A stretch of DNA of 64,000 bases, from positions 54,035 to 118,034 of the forward strand of contig CAZSWV010000005.1 of NCBI GenBank assembly GCA_964611295.1. Direction: 5' to 3'. The translations under genes were made by a program, and so were the position numbers. Positions 16,653-25,384 of this stretch are shown piece by piece (position 1 is the first letter of the stretch; each line of letters begins with the position of its first letter). A model generated the notes under the pieces. It was given only the letters and a program-made list of their open reading frames with translations, did not search any database and was not told where the DNA came from. This stretch comes from B73-G16 sp964611295. Lineage in GTDB: Bacteria > Desulfobacterota > B13-G15.

Positions 16653-18668
16653 ATGGTCCCAGAGGAAGTCAGGAAGAGGGTCGAGGAACTCCGAAAGGAG
16701 ATCGAATACCACAATTACCGCTATTATGTATTGAACGACCCTGTCATCTCAGATGCGGAATACGATGCCTTGATGAGGGAACTGGAAGAACTCGAAAGAC
16801 GTTACCCTGAATTGATCACCCCTAATTCTCCTACCCAACGCGTGGGGGCTCCACCCCTTGAAGAGTTTGGAACAGTAGAACACCGTGTTCCTATGTTGAG
16901 CCTTTCCAACGCCTTTGATGAGGAAGAGGTCCGCGAGTTTGACAGACGCATAAAACGTTTCCTTGGGGTATTTCACGACATAGAGTACACCGCTGAGCCC
17001 AAAATAGACGGGGTTGCAGTGGAATTGGTTTATGAGAAAGGGGTTTTAACCGTGGGGTCCACAAGGGGTGACGGTTACAGAGGGGAAGACGTCACTCAGA
17101 ACATCAGGACCATAAAGATGATCCCCCTGTACCTGATGGACAAGGAGGAACCTGTTCCCGAGTACCTCTCGGTGAGGGGTGAGGTTTATATGGACAAGGA
17201 GGACTTCCGAAAGCTTAACCGCGAAAGGGAGGAAGAAGGCGAACCGCCTTTCGCCAACCCTCGAAATGCTGCTGCAGGGTCCCTTAGGCAACTGGATCCT
17301 TCGGTCACGGCCAAAAGGCCCCTTAAGGTCTTCTTTTACGGAATAGGTGAGGTAAAGGGTAGGGAGTTCAAAAGCCAGTGGGAGGTCTTACAGACCTTGC
17401 CGAAGTGGGGGTTAAGGGTAAACCCCCTTGTTGCCCTCTGTAAGGACATCGAGGAATGCATCGATTATTACAAGAGGCTCCTGGCAGAAAGGGATGCTAT
17501 CCCTTATGAGATGGACGGAGTTGTAATAAAAGTCAACAACCTTGAACTCCAACGCCGCTTGGGGGAGATATCGCGTAGTCCGCGGTGGGCGGTTGCTTAC
17601 AAATTCCCTGCCGAAGAGGCCACTACCAGGGTCCTGGACATAGTGGTCCAGGTGGGTCGTACAGGCGTCCTTACCCCTGTGGCCGTACTCGAGCCCGTCC
17701 AGGTGGGAGGAGCAGTGGTGAGTAGGGCAACTCTGCATAACTTGGACGAGGTGAGGAGGAAAGACGTGAGGATCGGTGACTGGGTGCTAGTCCGCAGGGC
17801 CGGTGAGGTGATACCAGAGGTCGTAAAGTCCATAAGGGAGCGTAGGACCGGACAGGAACGGGAATTCCAGATGCCCGAGACGTGCCCCGCCTGTGGATCC
17901 AAGGTGATAAGGCTTCCGGGGGAGGTGGCTTATAGGTGCGTAGGTTTGTCCTGTCCAGCCCAGCTTAAGGCGAGGATCCGCCATTTCGTGCAACGGAGGG
18001 CCATGGACATCGAAGGTTTTGGGGAAAAACTAATAGACCAATTGGTGGATAAAGGCCTGGTGAAGGACGTGGCAGATCTGTTTTACCTTCGTAAGGTAGA
18101 CTTGCTGAAATTGGAAGGAGTGGCTGACAAACTAGCTCAAAAACTCCTCAATTCCATCGAAAAAAGCAAGAAGGTACCTTTGGCCAGGTTTATCTTCGCC
18201 CTTGGGATAAGGCATGTCGGCGAGCATTTGGCACAAGTTTTGGCTAAGGCCTTCAAGAAGCTCGAAGCCTTTTACAGCCTTCGGAAGGACGACCTTTTGC
18301 GCATATCTGGCATAGGGCCGGAGGTTGCCGAAAGCGTGGTGAGCTTTTTCCAGGACGAGGCCAATAGACGTGTCATCCAGAAGATGTTGGATGCAGGGGT
18401 AAAGGTCCAAGGGGAAGAAGAGGTCATCCGTGCAGAAAAACCCCTAAGGGGGAAGGTCTTCGTGTTCACTGGGGCCCTCGAAAGCATGACGCGAGAGGAG
18501 GCCAAAAGGATAGTCGAGGAGCTTGGCGGTATAGCCGCCCCTAGCGTAAGCCGAAGGGTGGATTACGTCGTGGTAGGGAAGGACCCTGGTTCCAAGTACG
18601 AAAAGGCAAAGGCCCTTGGGCTAAAGATAATCGACGAAGAGGAGTTCAAAAGGCTAATAGGGATGTAG
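16653..18668 (+). CDS. ligA: NAD-dependent DNA ligase
   Basis: The ATG at 16653 follows GGGAGGGAG and gives 671 residues, the usual LigA size. The Ia domain HNYRYYVLNDPVISDAEYD is at the N-terminus, the adenylated lysine lies in EPKIDGVA (near residue 115), then the OB fold, a zinc finger (CPACGSK...CVGLSCPAQ), helix-hairpin-helix repeats, and a C-terminal BRCT domain (LRGKVFVFTGALESMTREEA). It seals nicks in replication and repair. coaBC follows immediately. Confidence 0.96.
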   Translation: MVPEEVRKRVEELRKEIEYHNYRYYVLNDPVISDAEYDALMRELEELERRYPELITPNSPTQRVGAPPLEEFGTVEHRVPMLSLSNAFDEEEVREFDRRIKRFLGVFHDIEYTAEPKIDGVAVELVYEKGVLTVGSTRGDGYRGEDVTQNIRTIKMIPLYLMDKEEPVPEYLSVRGEVYMDKEDFRKLNREREEEGEPPFANPRNAAAGSLRQLDPSVTAKRPLKVFFYGIGEVKGREFKSQWEVLQTLPKWGLRVNPLVALCKDIEECIDYYKRLLAERDAIPYEMDGVVIKVNNLELQRRLGEISRSPRWAVAYKFPAEEATTRVLDIVVQVGRTGVLTPVAVLEPVQVGGAVVSRATLHNLDEVRRKDVRIGDWVLVRRAGEVIPEVVKSIRERRTGQEREFQMPETCPACGSKVIRLPGEVAYRCVGLSCPAQLKARIRHFVQRRAMDIEGFGEKLIDQLVDKGLVKDVADLFYLRKVDLLKLEGVADKLAQKLLNSIEKSKKVPLARFIFALGIRHVGEHLAQVLAKAFKKLEAFYSLRKDDLLRISGIGPEVAESVVSFFQDEANRRVIQKMLDAGVKVQGEEEVIRAEKPLRGKVFVFTGALESMTREEAKRIVEELGGIAAPSVSRRVDYVVVGKDPGSKYEKAKALGLKIIDEEEFKRLIGM

Positions 18669-18669
18669 G

Positions 18670-19914
18670 ATGCGCGATCAGTTAGATCATAAAAGGAGCG
18701 CAAGCAAGCTCAAAGGCAGGGAGATCATTTTAGGGGTGACAGGCGGTATTGCCGCTTATAAGGCCGTTGAGCTCTTAAGGGAGATGGTCAAAAGGGGGGC
18801 AAACGTACATGTGGTCATGACTGAAAACGCCATGCGTTTTGTAACCCCTTTGACCTTCCAGACGCTTTCGGGTCACCCCGTGCTTTATGAGATGTTCAGG
18901 CTCCTTGAAGGGTCAAGGATAGGCCACATAGCTATGTCAGACCGGGCTGAGCTAATGGTAATAGCTCCAGCTACTGCTAATATCCTCGGGAAGATCGCAA
19001 ACGGCATCGCCGATGACCTCCTCACCACTATGGTCATGGCCATGGACGTACCGGTGCTCTTTGCCCCTTCCATGAACGTAAAGATGTGGCAAAGCCCCGT
19101 AGTCCAAAATAACGTGGCTAAGCTTAAAAGCTATGGTTATCACTTCGTCGAACCAGCCGAGGGTGACCTGGCATGTGGCAGTACCGGGAAGGGAAGGCTC
19201 GCTGAGATACCTGAGATAGTGGAAAAGATTGAAGACCTCTTCACCCCCAAGGACTTCAAAGGGAGAAAGGTCCTAGTGACAGCAGGACCTACCCTTGAAC
19301 CTATAGACCCTGTGCGTTACATAACCAACCCTTCCAGTGGGAAGATGGGCTTCTCCTTGGCCAAGATGGCGAGACGTCGAGGGGCAGACGTCCTCCTTAT
19401 AACTGGCCCTACTGACTTGACCCTGCCTCGCCATGATATCCCTGTAATAAGGGTGACCACAGCAAGGGAGATGTATGAAGCCGTAATGGATAACTTTGAG
19501 GCTTATGAAGTGATAATAAAGGCAGCAGCTGTGGCCGACTTCAGACCAAAAGACTTATGCCCTTCAAAGATCAAAAAAGGCGACTTCGAAACCCTCATGC
19601 TTGAACTCGAAAGAAACCCCGACATATTGGCAGAACTAGGACAAAGGAAAGGCGAAAGGATACTTGTGGGTTTTGCGGCAGAGACAGACCAACTGTTGGA
19701 AAACGCCTTGGAGAAACTCCACAAGAAGAACTTAGACCTAATAGTAGCCAATGACGTAACCCAACCTGGGGCAGGTTTCCGTTACGATACCAACCAAGTG
19801 AAGATCATTGATAGGTCTGGAAGGATTAGGAGCCTTCCCCTTATGAGCAAAGACCTTATAGCTGATATCATCCTCAACGAGGTCTTAAGGATATTGAAAA
19901 GGCACAACCTTTAA
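18670..19914 (+). CDS. coaBC: bifunctional phosphopantothenoylcysteine decarboxylase / phosphopantothenate--cysteine ligase
   Basis: The 414-residue fusion has the FMN-dependent CoaC half (ILGVTGGIAAYKAVELLREM, IAPATANILGKIANGIADDL, FAPSMNVKMW) and the CoaB half (VLVTAGPTLEPIDPVRYITN, SSGKMGFSLAKMA, and the C-terminal KNLDLIVANDV). It makes 4'-phosphopantetheine in CoA synthesis. The first ATG at 18670 is one base past the ligA stop, adding about 18 residues before the conserved core, so the true start could be slightly later. It ends with a 4-nt overlap of convergent rpoH. Confidence 0.95.
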   Translation: MRDQLDHKRSASKLKGREIILGVTGGIAAYKAVELLREMVKRGANVHVVMTENAMRFVTPLTFQTLSGHPVLYEMFRLLEGSRIGHIAMSDRAELMVIAPATANILGKIANGIADDLLTTMVMAMDVPVLFAPSMNVKMWQSPVVQNNVAKLKSYGYHFVEPAEGDLACGSTGKGRLAEIPEIVEKIEDLFTPKDFKGRKVLVTAGPTLEPIDPVRYITNPSSGKMGFSLAKMARRRGADVLLITGPTDLTLPRHDIPVIRVTTAREMYEAVMDNFEAYEVIIKAAAVADFRPKDLCPSKIKKGDFETLMLELERNPDILAELGQRKGERILVGFAAETDQLLENALEKLHKKNLDLIVANDVTQPGAGFRYDTNQVKIIDRSGRIRSLPLMSKDLIADIILNEVLRILKRHNL

Positions 19915-20786
19915 GCCGATTCCAAAAGCTCCTTCTTCTTTTCTAGGTCAAGACGCAGCTTCCTTATGGCCTGTATTTCTATCTGTCTTACGCGCTCCCT
20001 TGATACCTTGAAGACCTTGCTTAAGTCCTGAAGGGTAAGAGGCTCTTCGGTAAGGAGCCTCTTTTCGATGACCATCCTTTCCCTTTCGCTCAACTTGGAA
20101 AGGGCCTCGCCTATCACCTTCTTTATCAATTCCATCCTTTCCTGGTCGGCAAGCCTCTCCTCCTGATTAGGGGCAAGGTCAGCGAGAAAGTCCAAGAAGG
20201 TCGTCTCTTGCTCTTCGTCTACCCTTGCGTCGAGGGAAAGGTCCCTGAACCTTACCCTTTCGTACATCTCCTCCACATCCTCTTCTTTTACGGCCAACTC
20301 CTCGGCCAATCCCTTTAACCTCTCCTCCCTGCTGCCCTCGCCTTCTTCCAGTTCCCACAGGCGACCCATCTTGTAGAAAAGCTTTTTCTGAGCTTGGGTA
20401 GTTCCCACCTTTACGAGACTCCAGGTCCTCATGATGTAGTTTTGGATATAAGCCCTTATCCACCAGATGGCATACGATATGAAGCGATATCCCTTGGAAG
20501 GATCGAAATGTCTAAGGGCTACCATTAGACCTAAGTTACCTTCCTGTATCAGGTCCGAAAGCCTCACCCCATAGCCCTTGTATTCAAGGGCTACCTTCAC
20601 TACGAACCTCAAGTTGCAGAGGATCAACTTCTTGCCTGCCTCCTGATCTCCTTGCTTGTATCTAAAGGCCAATTCCCTTTCTTCCTCTGGGGTAAGAATA
20701 GGGTGCTTACTTATGGCCCTAAGGTACTTGGCCTCTAGGTTATCTTCGTAAAGTTCAGCTTCTTTAAACTCAAGCCTCTCTTCCAT
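19911..20786 (-). CDS. rpoH: RNA polymerase sigma factor, heat-shock (sigma-32) type
   Basis: The 291-residue sigma factor has region 1.2 (ILTPEEERELAFRYKQGD), region 2 (LVRFVVKVA-like LRFVVKVALEYKGYGVRLSDLIQ, then FISYAIWWIRAYIQNYIMR), and region 4 (LTLQDLSKVFKVSRERVRQIE). The segment TWSLVKVGTTQAQKKLF matches the RpoH box of sigma-32 proteins. It would direct polymerase to chaperone and protease genes. The start ATG at 20786 is shared with the divergent promoter region of glgC. Confidence 0.9.
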   Translation of the reverse strand: MEERLEFKEAELYEDNLEAKYLRAISKHPILTPEEERELAFRYKQGDQEAGKKLILCNLRFVVKVALEYKGYGVRLSDLIQEGNLGLMVALRHFDPSKGYRFISYAIWWIRAYIQNYIMRTWSLVKVGTTQAQKKLFYKMGRLWELEEGEGSREERLKGLAEELAVKEEDVEEMYERVRFRDLSLDARVDEEQETTFLDFLADLAPNQEERLADQERMELIKKVIGEALSKLSERERMVIEKRLLTEEPLTLQDLSKVFKVSRERVRQIEIQAIRKLRLDLEKKKELLESA

Positions 20787-20798
20787 CGCCTCTTTGAA

Positions 20799-20848
20799 AT
20801 CTTAAGGCATATTTTTCGCATTGCAAGTAACCGTTGGGCTGCTATTTT
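20799..20848. promoter_or_regulatory. overlapping divergent promoters of rpoH (minus) and glgC (plus) sharing one palindromic -35
   Basis: The palindrome TTGCAA at 20821-20826 serves as -35 on both strands. Downstream on plus, after 16 bp, is TATTTT (20843-20848); on minus, also after 16 bp, is TAAGAT (complement of 20799-20804). Both polymerases could not bind at once, so the two genes would be mutually exclusive. Confidence 0.5.
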
Positions 20849-20879
20849 TAAAGTTAGGGACAAGGAAGTGGTCGCCTTA

Positions 20880-22106
20880 ATGGGTAGGAAAGTGCTGGCT
20901 ATGGTCCTTGCGGGGGGGAAGGGAGAAAGGCTCTATCCCCTCACTGAACACAGGTCAAAACCGGCCCTCCCCTTTGGCGGTACTTATAGGCTTATAGACT
21001 TTGTGTTAAGCAATCTGTTCAATTCTGGGGTTTTCCACATATATGTGCTCACCCAATATAAGGCCCAATCCCTTATCCGACACTTACAACAAGGATGGAT
21101 TTTAACCCAACCGGTAGACGGAGCTTTCATAGTGCCGGTACCCGCCCAGATGCAAGTAGGACCTTCCTGGTATCAAGGGACAGCCGATGCTGTTTATCAG
21201 AACTTATCCCTTATTAAAAGAATGGCACCGGAACTCGTCCTGGTGTTTGGAGCTGACCATGTCTACACCATGGACATAAGGCAGATGATAGGCTTCCACT
21301 TGGAAAAAGACGCAGATGTCACCGTGGCCACCACACCTTATCCTACAGAGGAGGCCTCCCGGTTTGGGGTGGTTATGGTGGACACGGATTATCGGATCAA
21401 GGATTTTTATGAAAAGCCGAAATCTCCTCCACAGATCCCGAACCGGCCTGGACAGTCCTTAATATCGATGGGCAATTACGTATTCAGGACCGAAGTACTT
21501 GTCGAACTTCTCGAAAGGGATTCTGCAGACAAGGACAGTTCCCATGACTTTGGCAAGGACATCCTACCGAAAGCGGTAAAAGAATACCGCATCTTCGCTT
21601 ACGACTTTTCCACCAATAAAATACCCGGGGACAGTGCCCATTCCCACTACTGGAGAGATGTGGGAACCATCCAAAGCTATTACGAAGCAAACATGGACTT
21701 GATAAAACCCCTACCTCAATTGAACCTTTACAACCCCCATTGGCCTATAAGGTCAGCTCGCTTTCATGATCCTCCGGCTAAGGTGGTCATAGGTTCACAC
21801 GGGCAGATGGGACTTGTGGAAAACAGCCTTCTCGCCCCTGGGGTGATAATCTCAGGGGCCTATGTAAGAAATTCCATCATAGGGCGCAATACTCGCATCT
21901 GGAGCAGGGCAGTTGTAGAGGATTCGATACTTTTAGGCGACACCGAGGTTGGCGAAGGGGCTCATATAAGGCGTACCATCATAGACCACGGAAACATCAT
22001 AGCGCCAGGCGACATGGTCGGTTATGAAAAGGAAAGGGACAAGGAAAGGTTTTACGTAGACCCCCATTCTGGTATAGTCGTTGTACCGCGTAACCCCTTC
22101 TATTGA
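20880..22106 (+). CDS. glgC: glucose-1-phosphate adenylyltransferase
   Basis: Starting at the ATG at 20880 gives 408 residues; a GTG 12 nt earlier is also possible. The ADP-glucose pyrophosphorylase motifs are AMVLAGGKGERLYPLT at the N-terminus, SKPALPFGGTYRLIDF, WYQGTADAV, FGADHVYTMD and HYWRDVGTI, followed by a left-handed beta-helix C-terminal domain. It makes ADP-glucose for glycogen. The operon continues into the MPGP-like phosphatase, tatD and trxB. Confidence 0.93.
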   Translation: MGRKVLAMVLAGGKGERLYPLTEHRSKPALPFGGTYRLIDFVLSNLFNSGVFHIYVLTQYKAQSLIRHLQQGWILTQPVDGAFIVPVPAQMQVGPSWYQGTADAVYQNLSLIKRMAPELVLVFGADHVYTMDIRQMIGFHLEKDADVTVATTPYPTEEASRFGVVMVDTDYRIKDFYEKPKSPPQIPNRPGQSLISMGNYVFRTEVLVELLERDSADKDSSHDFGKDILPKAVKEYRIFAYDFSTNKIPGDSAHSHYWRDVGTIQSYYEANMDLIKPLPQLNLYNPHWPIRSARFHDPPAKVVIGSHGQMGLVENSLLAPGVIISGAYVRNSIIGRNTRIWSRAVVEDSILLGDTEVGEGAHIRRTIIDHGNIIAPGDMVGYEKERDKERFYVDPHSGIVVVPRNPFY

Positions 22107-22109
22107 GGC

Positions 22110-22919
22110 ATGGGGAAAAGGATGGCAAAAAAGGTGGTGTTCACCGACCTTGACGGGACGTTATTGGAAATAGGAACTTACAGCTTTGAAGCAGCCAAGC
22201 CTGCTCTTCAGCTCCTCAAAGAGAAAGGGATCCTCCTTGTCTTATGCACGAGTAAGACCAGAAGGGAAGTAGAGATGTGGCAGAAGAGACTCGGAGTATC
22301 CGGTCCATTTATAACCGAAAACGGAGGTGGTATTTTCCTCCCTTTAAGCTTTCCTAGGCCAGAGGGTTTCAAGCCTTCAAATGGCTATTGGACGCTTGCG
22401 CTTGGAACCCCTTATGCAAGTATAAGAAGGGCCATTTTGGAACTGCGCCAAAAAGGGTTTCATATAAGGGGATTTGGTGATATGGAAGCCAAAGAAATAG
22501 CCCGCATCACCGGCATGACGCTTGATGAAGCTTCCCTTGCCAAGGAACGCGAGTTCTCAGAACCTTGCCTATATGAAGGTGAACTCAACACCCTAAAAGA
22601 AGCCCTAGTCGAAAGAGGGCTTACCTTTTGGAAAGGGGGGCGTTTTTTACACGTACAGGGTCATCACAACAAAGGGCAAGCTATGGCTATACTTGAGGAC
22701 TTCTTCAAAGTGCAGATGGGCGAAATAGAGACGATCGCCTTAGGGGATGGCCTTATAGACATGCCCATGTTGGAAAGGGCAAATCGACCGGTCATCGTCA
22801 GGAGGAAAGGCGGGCTTTCTGAAAGGATCAACCCTCCGGAAAGGTTCTTCCTTACCGAAAAAGAAGGCCCCGCGGGATGGGCTGAGGCCATAATGTCCAT
22901 CTTCAAAGGAGAGCTATAA
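22110..22919 (+). CDS. mannosyl-3-phosphoglycerate phosphatase-family HAD hydrolase
   Basis: The 269-residue protein has HAD motif I VVFTDLDGTLLE near residue 10, motif II LCTSKTR, a Cof-type C2 cap, and motif IV ALGDGLIDMPML. The block ITENGGGIFLP and the cap sequence RGFGDMEAKEIARITGM are those of MpgP proteins, which convert mannosyl-3-phosphoglycerate to the thermoprotectant mannosylglycerate. No synthase gene is in the window, so glucosylglycerate phosphatase is an alternative. It sits 3 nt after glgC and 2 nt before tatD. Confidence 0.8.
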   Translation: MGKRMAKKVVFTDLDGTLLEIGTYSFEAAKPALQLLKEKGILLVLCTSKTRREVEMWQKRLGVSGPFITENGGGIFLPLSFPRPEGFKPSNGYWTLALGTPYASIRRAILELRQKGFHIRGFGDMEAKEIARITGMTLDEASLAKEREFSEPCLYEGELNTLKEALVERGLTFWKGGRFLHVQGHHNKGQAMAILEDFFKVQMGEIETIALGDGLIDMPMLERANRPVIVRRKGGLSERINPPERFFLTEKEGPAGWAEAIMSIFKGEL

Positions 22920-22921
22920 AT

Positions 22922-23716
22922 ATGGTTGACGCCCATTGTCACTTGGACGAATTCGAGGATCTCGAGCAAGTGCTCCTTAGGGCATGGGAAAAAGGGCTTG
23001 AGGCCATAATGACCGTGGCCGCCGAGCCAAAGGCCTTCCAAATATCCATCCAGATCGCTTCAAAGGACCCTAGGATCTTCCTTTCGCTGGGCATTCACCC
23101 TCACTATGCGAAAGAGGCCTCAAAGGAGGCCCTCTCTATGCTCGGCTTTCTTGCCTCATCATCTCCAAAGGTCCGGGCGATAGGTGAGACAGGGCTTGAC
23201 TTTTACAAAAACCTCTCCCCAAGGGACAAACAGGAATGGCTCTTTAAGGCCCATATCGAACTGGCCCATAAACTGGGATTGCCTTTGGTCATCCATTGTA
23301 GGAATGCCTTCGAAGAGGTCTTAAAGATCTTGGACACAGAAGCCATACCCCCACAAGGTGTCATGGTGCACTGTTTTTCTGGAAGCCTTACGGAGGCAGA
23401 GGAGTTCTTAAAGAGGGGTTTTTTCATATCTTTTGCAGGAAACCTCACCTACCCCAACGCCGATAGGTTAAGGGAAGCGGCCTCGGCAGTCCCTGAAGAT
23501 AAAGTCCTCCTTGAGACCGATGCCCCCTTTTTGGCACCCCAACCTTTCAGGGGCAAAAGAAACGAACCTTCCTACGTGGAGGAGACCTTTAAGACCTGGG
23601 CAAAGCTTAAGGGCTTGTTGTTAGAAGAGGCCAAAAGGAAGATCCTGTCGAATTTCAAAAGGTTTTTCTTATCCAACGGAGGGGGAAGATGGAACAATGG
23701 GATGTGGTCATTATAG
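22922..23716 (+). CDS. tatD: TatD-family metal-dependent hydrolase
   Basis: The 264-residue TIM-barrel protein shows the metal motif DAHCHLDEF at residues 3-11, the bridging Glu in GETGLDFY, HCRNAFEEV, HCFSGSL and the final Asp in LLETDAPFLAP. Members are 3'-5' DNases or D-aminoacyl-tRNA-related hydrolases in the cytoplasm. The last 28 nt overlap trxB. Confidence 0.92.
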   Translation: MVDAHCHLDEFEDLEQVLLRAWEKGLEAIMTVAAEPKAFQISIQIASKDPRIFLSLGIHPHYAKEASKEALSMLGFLASSSPKVRAIGETGLDFYKNLSPRDKQEWLFKAHIELAHKLGLPLVIHCRNAFEEVLKILDTEAIPPQGVMVHCFSGSLTEAEEFLKRGFFISFAGNLTYPNADRLREAASAVPEDKVLLETDAPFLAPQPFRGKRNEPSYVEETFKTWAKLKGLLLEEAKRKILSNFKRFFLSNGGGRWNNGMWSL

Positions 23717-24618
23717 GTGCAGGACCCGCAGGCCTTACGGCGGCCATATATTGTGCAAGGGCTAAGTTCAAAACCTTAGTGCTTGAGGCCTTGAGCGCTG
23801 GTGGACAGTTGTTGATGGCTGGGACCATTGAGAACTACCCTGGATTTCCAGGAGGGATACCAGGCCATGAACTTGTGGAGAGGTTCAAAAAACAGGTCCT
23901 AGAATTGGGCGTATCCCTTAGGGAATTTATGCCTGTAGAGTCGGTGGTCTATAGGGAAGGGTTGTTCGAATTGGCCTGTCCAGATGAGAGGCTTTACTCT
24001 AGGGCCCTTATAATAGCTACAGGTGCCCAACCTGCAAGGCTTGGCGTTCCTGGCGAAGACCAATTTGTAGGGAGGGGGGTTTCCTTCTGTGCCACTTGCG
24101 ATGGTTTTTTCTTTAAAGACCGGAAGGTAGCTGTAATTGGAGGAGGAGATAGGGCTGTGGAGGAAGCCCTTTTGCTCAAAAACCTCGCAAGGGAAGTATA
24201 CCTCATCCATAGAAGGGATAGGTTAAGGGCCCAGAAGGTATTACAGGACAGGTTATTACAGTCAGGAAACGTCCGGGTGTTTTGGAACACTGTGGTTACC
24301 GAGATGATAGGCGATCAAAGCGGGATAAAGGCCCTTAAGATCAAGGACTTAAGAGAAGAAAAGGAAGACCAACTTGAGGTCGATGGGGTCTTTGTAGCTG
24401 TAGGTCAAAAACCTTCAAGTGAGCTCTTCGTAGGTTTAGTGGACATGGATCCAAATGGTTTCATCATCACCGACCCTTATTGCAGGACTTCCCTCAAAGG
24501 GGCCTTCGCTGCAGGCGATGTGAGGAAAAAAGACCTAAGACAGGTAACAACCGCGGTTGGAGACGGTGCGTTGGCAGCATGGGCTGCTGCTCAGTACTTA
24601 GAAAGCGAAACGATATAG
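23689..24618 (+). CDS. trxB: thioredoxin reductase
   Basis: The 309-residue flavoprotein has the FAD motif IIGAGPAGLTAAIY, the redox disulfide CATCDG near residues 132-137, the NADPH motif VIGGGDRAVEEA and the C-terminal FAAGDVRKKDLRQVTTAVGDGA. It reduces thioredoxin and may serve the peroxiredoxin and glutaredoxin-like proteins of the redox island. Note GGGDRAVEEA has D where GGGNSAxEEA is usual. The 3' end overlaps the convergent YIP1 gene by 21 nt. Confidence 0.93.
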   Translation: MEQWDVVIIGAGPAGLTAAIYCARAKFKTLVLEALSAGGQLLMAGTIENYPGFPGGIPGHELVERFKKQVLELGVSLREFMPVESVVYREGLFELACPDERLYSRALIIATGAQPARLGVPGEDQFVGRGVSFCATCDGFFFKDRKVAVIGGGDRAVEEALLLKNLAREVYLIHRRDRLRAQKVLQDRLLQSGNVRVFWNTVVTEMIGDQSGIKALKIKDLREEKEDQLEVDGVFVAVGQKPSSELFVGLVDMDPNGFIITDPYCRTSLKGAFAAGDVRKKDLRQVTTAVGDGALAAWAAAQYLESETI

Positions 24619-25170
24619 CCCGGCGAAGAAAAGCAACAAGGAGGAGAAAAAGGGGATAAAGACTGAAAGGGAGGCCCTGGGGTAACTCGTCCTATGGACC
24701 TCCTTAAGGGCGATGACGTAGATGATAAGCCCATAGAGAGTAGCCAAAAAAGGGCCGAATAAAGGTATGGCGTTCATAAGTTGGGAAGCCTGTCCATAGG
24801 ATAGGGCCTTAAGGGTGATTTTAAAGCTCCTATTCGCTCCCCGAAGTAAAAGGAGGAAAAGGTGAAAGAGAAGACTGGAGATAAGGATCCCTAAAACCGA
24901 TAACAAAGGCAAAAGAAGGCTATATGAAAATAAGAACTGGGAGGGGAAAAGCGCCCTCTCTAGGACCTGTCGCTGCAAAAGGGCAAGCCAAATAAGACCC
25001 AAAAGTCCCCCTGTGGTGTTGGCGATTACCCCGTAAAGGAGGGCAAGGGGAACCCCTCCTTCTTGTATGTTGACAAAGAAATCCTTGGGTGAAAATAAAA
25101 CCGAAAAACTGGTTTTAAAGAAACAATTAAACGAGGGAGCCCTCTCCCAGATGATGTGCATACGGTTCAC
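24598..25170 (-). CDS. YIP1-family integral membrane protein
   Basis: The 190-residue protein has five hydrophobic segments and the Yip1-domain start in which a conserved phenylalanine-rich LFSPKDFFVNIQEGG precedes the first helix. The segment GANRSFKITLKALSYGQASQLMNAIPLFGPFLATLYGLIIYVIALKEVH is typical of the family. No transport activity is established for bacterial members. It has its own promoter at 25189-25217. Confidence 0.75.
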   Translation of the reverse strand: MNRMHIIWERAPSFNCFFKTSFSVLFSPKDFFVNIQEGGVPLALLYGVIANTTGGLLGLIWLALLQRQVLERALFPSQFLFSYSLLLPLLSVLGILISSLLFHLFLLLLRGANRSFKITLKALSYGQASQLMNAIPLFGPFLATLYGLIIYVIALKEVHRTSYPRASLSVFIPFFSSLLLFFAGLYRFAF

Positions 25171-25188
25171 CTTTTGTAATTTTTAGAA

Positions 25189-25217
25189 ATCTTATCCGCA
25201 GAACCCATATGTGTCAA
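25189..25217 (-). promoter_or_regulatory. promoter of the YIP1 gene
   Basis: On the minus strand TTGACA (complement of 25212-25217) and TAAGAT (complement of 25189-25194) are separated by exactly 17 bp. The -35 is one arm of the inverted repeat TGTGTCAA-N9-TTGACACA (25210-25234). Confidence 0.6.
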
Positions 25218-25226
25218 AGTCTTACG

Positions 25227-25256
25227 TTGACACAGGCCCCTTAGAAATAGTATCTT
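25227..25256 (+). promoter_or_regulatory. promoter of tRNA-Val and probably yebC-ruvCA operon
   Basis: A consensus TTGACA (25227-25232) is followed after 18 bp by TATCTT (25251-25256), placing the start a few bases before the tRNA. The -35 is the right arm of the inverted repeat shared with the YIP1 promoter. Confidence 0.55.
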
Positions 25257-25266
25257 TTCTACAAAA

Positions 25267-25341
25267 GGGCGGTTAGCTCAGAGGGAGAGCGCTACCCTCA
25301 CACGGTAGAGGCCACTGGTTCGAACCCAGTACCGCCCACCA
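25267..25341 (+). tRNA. tRNA-Val (anticodon CAC)
   Basis: The 75-nt cloverleaf is complete: acceptor GGGCGGT/ACCGCCC, D-stem GCTC/GAGC, anticodon stem CTACC/GGTAG with loop CTCACAC (anticodon 25299-25301), T-stem ACTGG/CCAGT with TTCGAAC loop, discriminator A and an encoded CCA. It lies 43 nt before yebC with no terminator between, so it is probably processed from a shared transcript. Confidence 0.97.
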
Positions 25342-25384
25342 TTTAAGTTTTGTAGTAGAGCTACCCTTAAGGGGAGCTGGGAAA

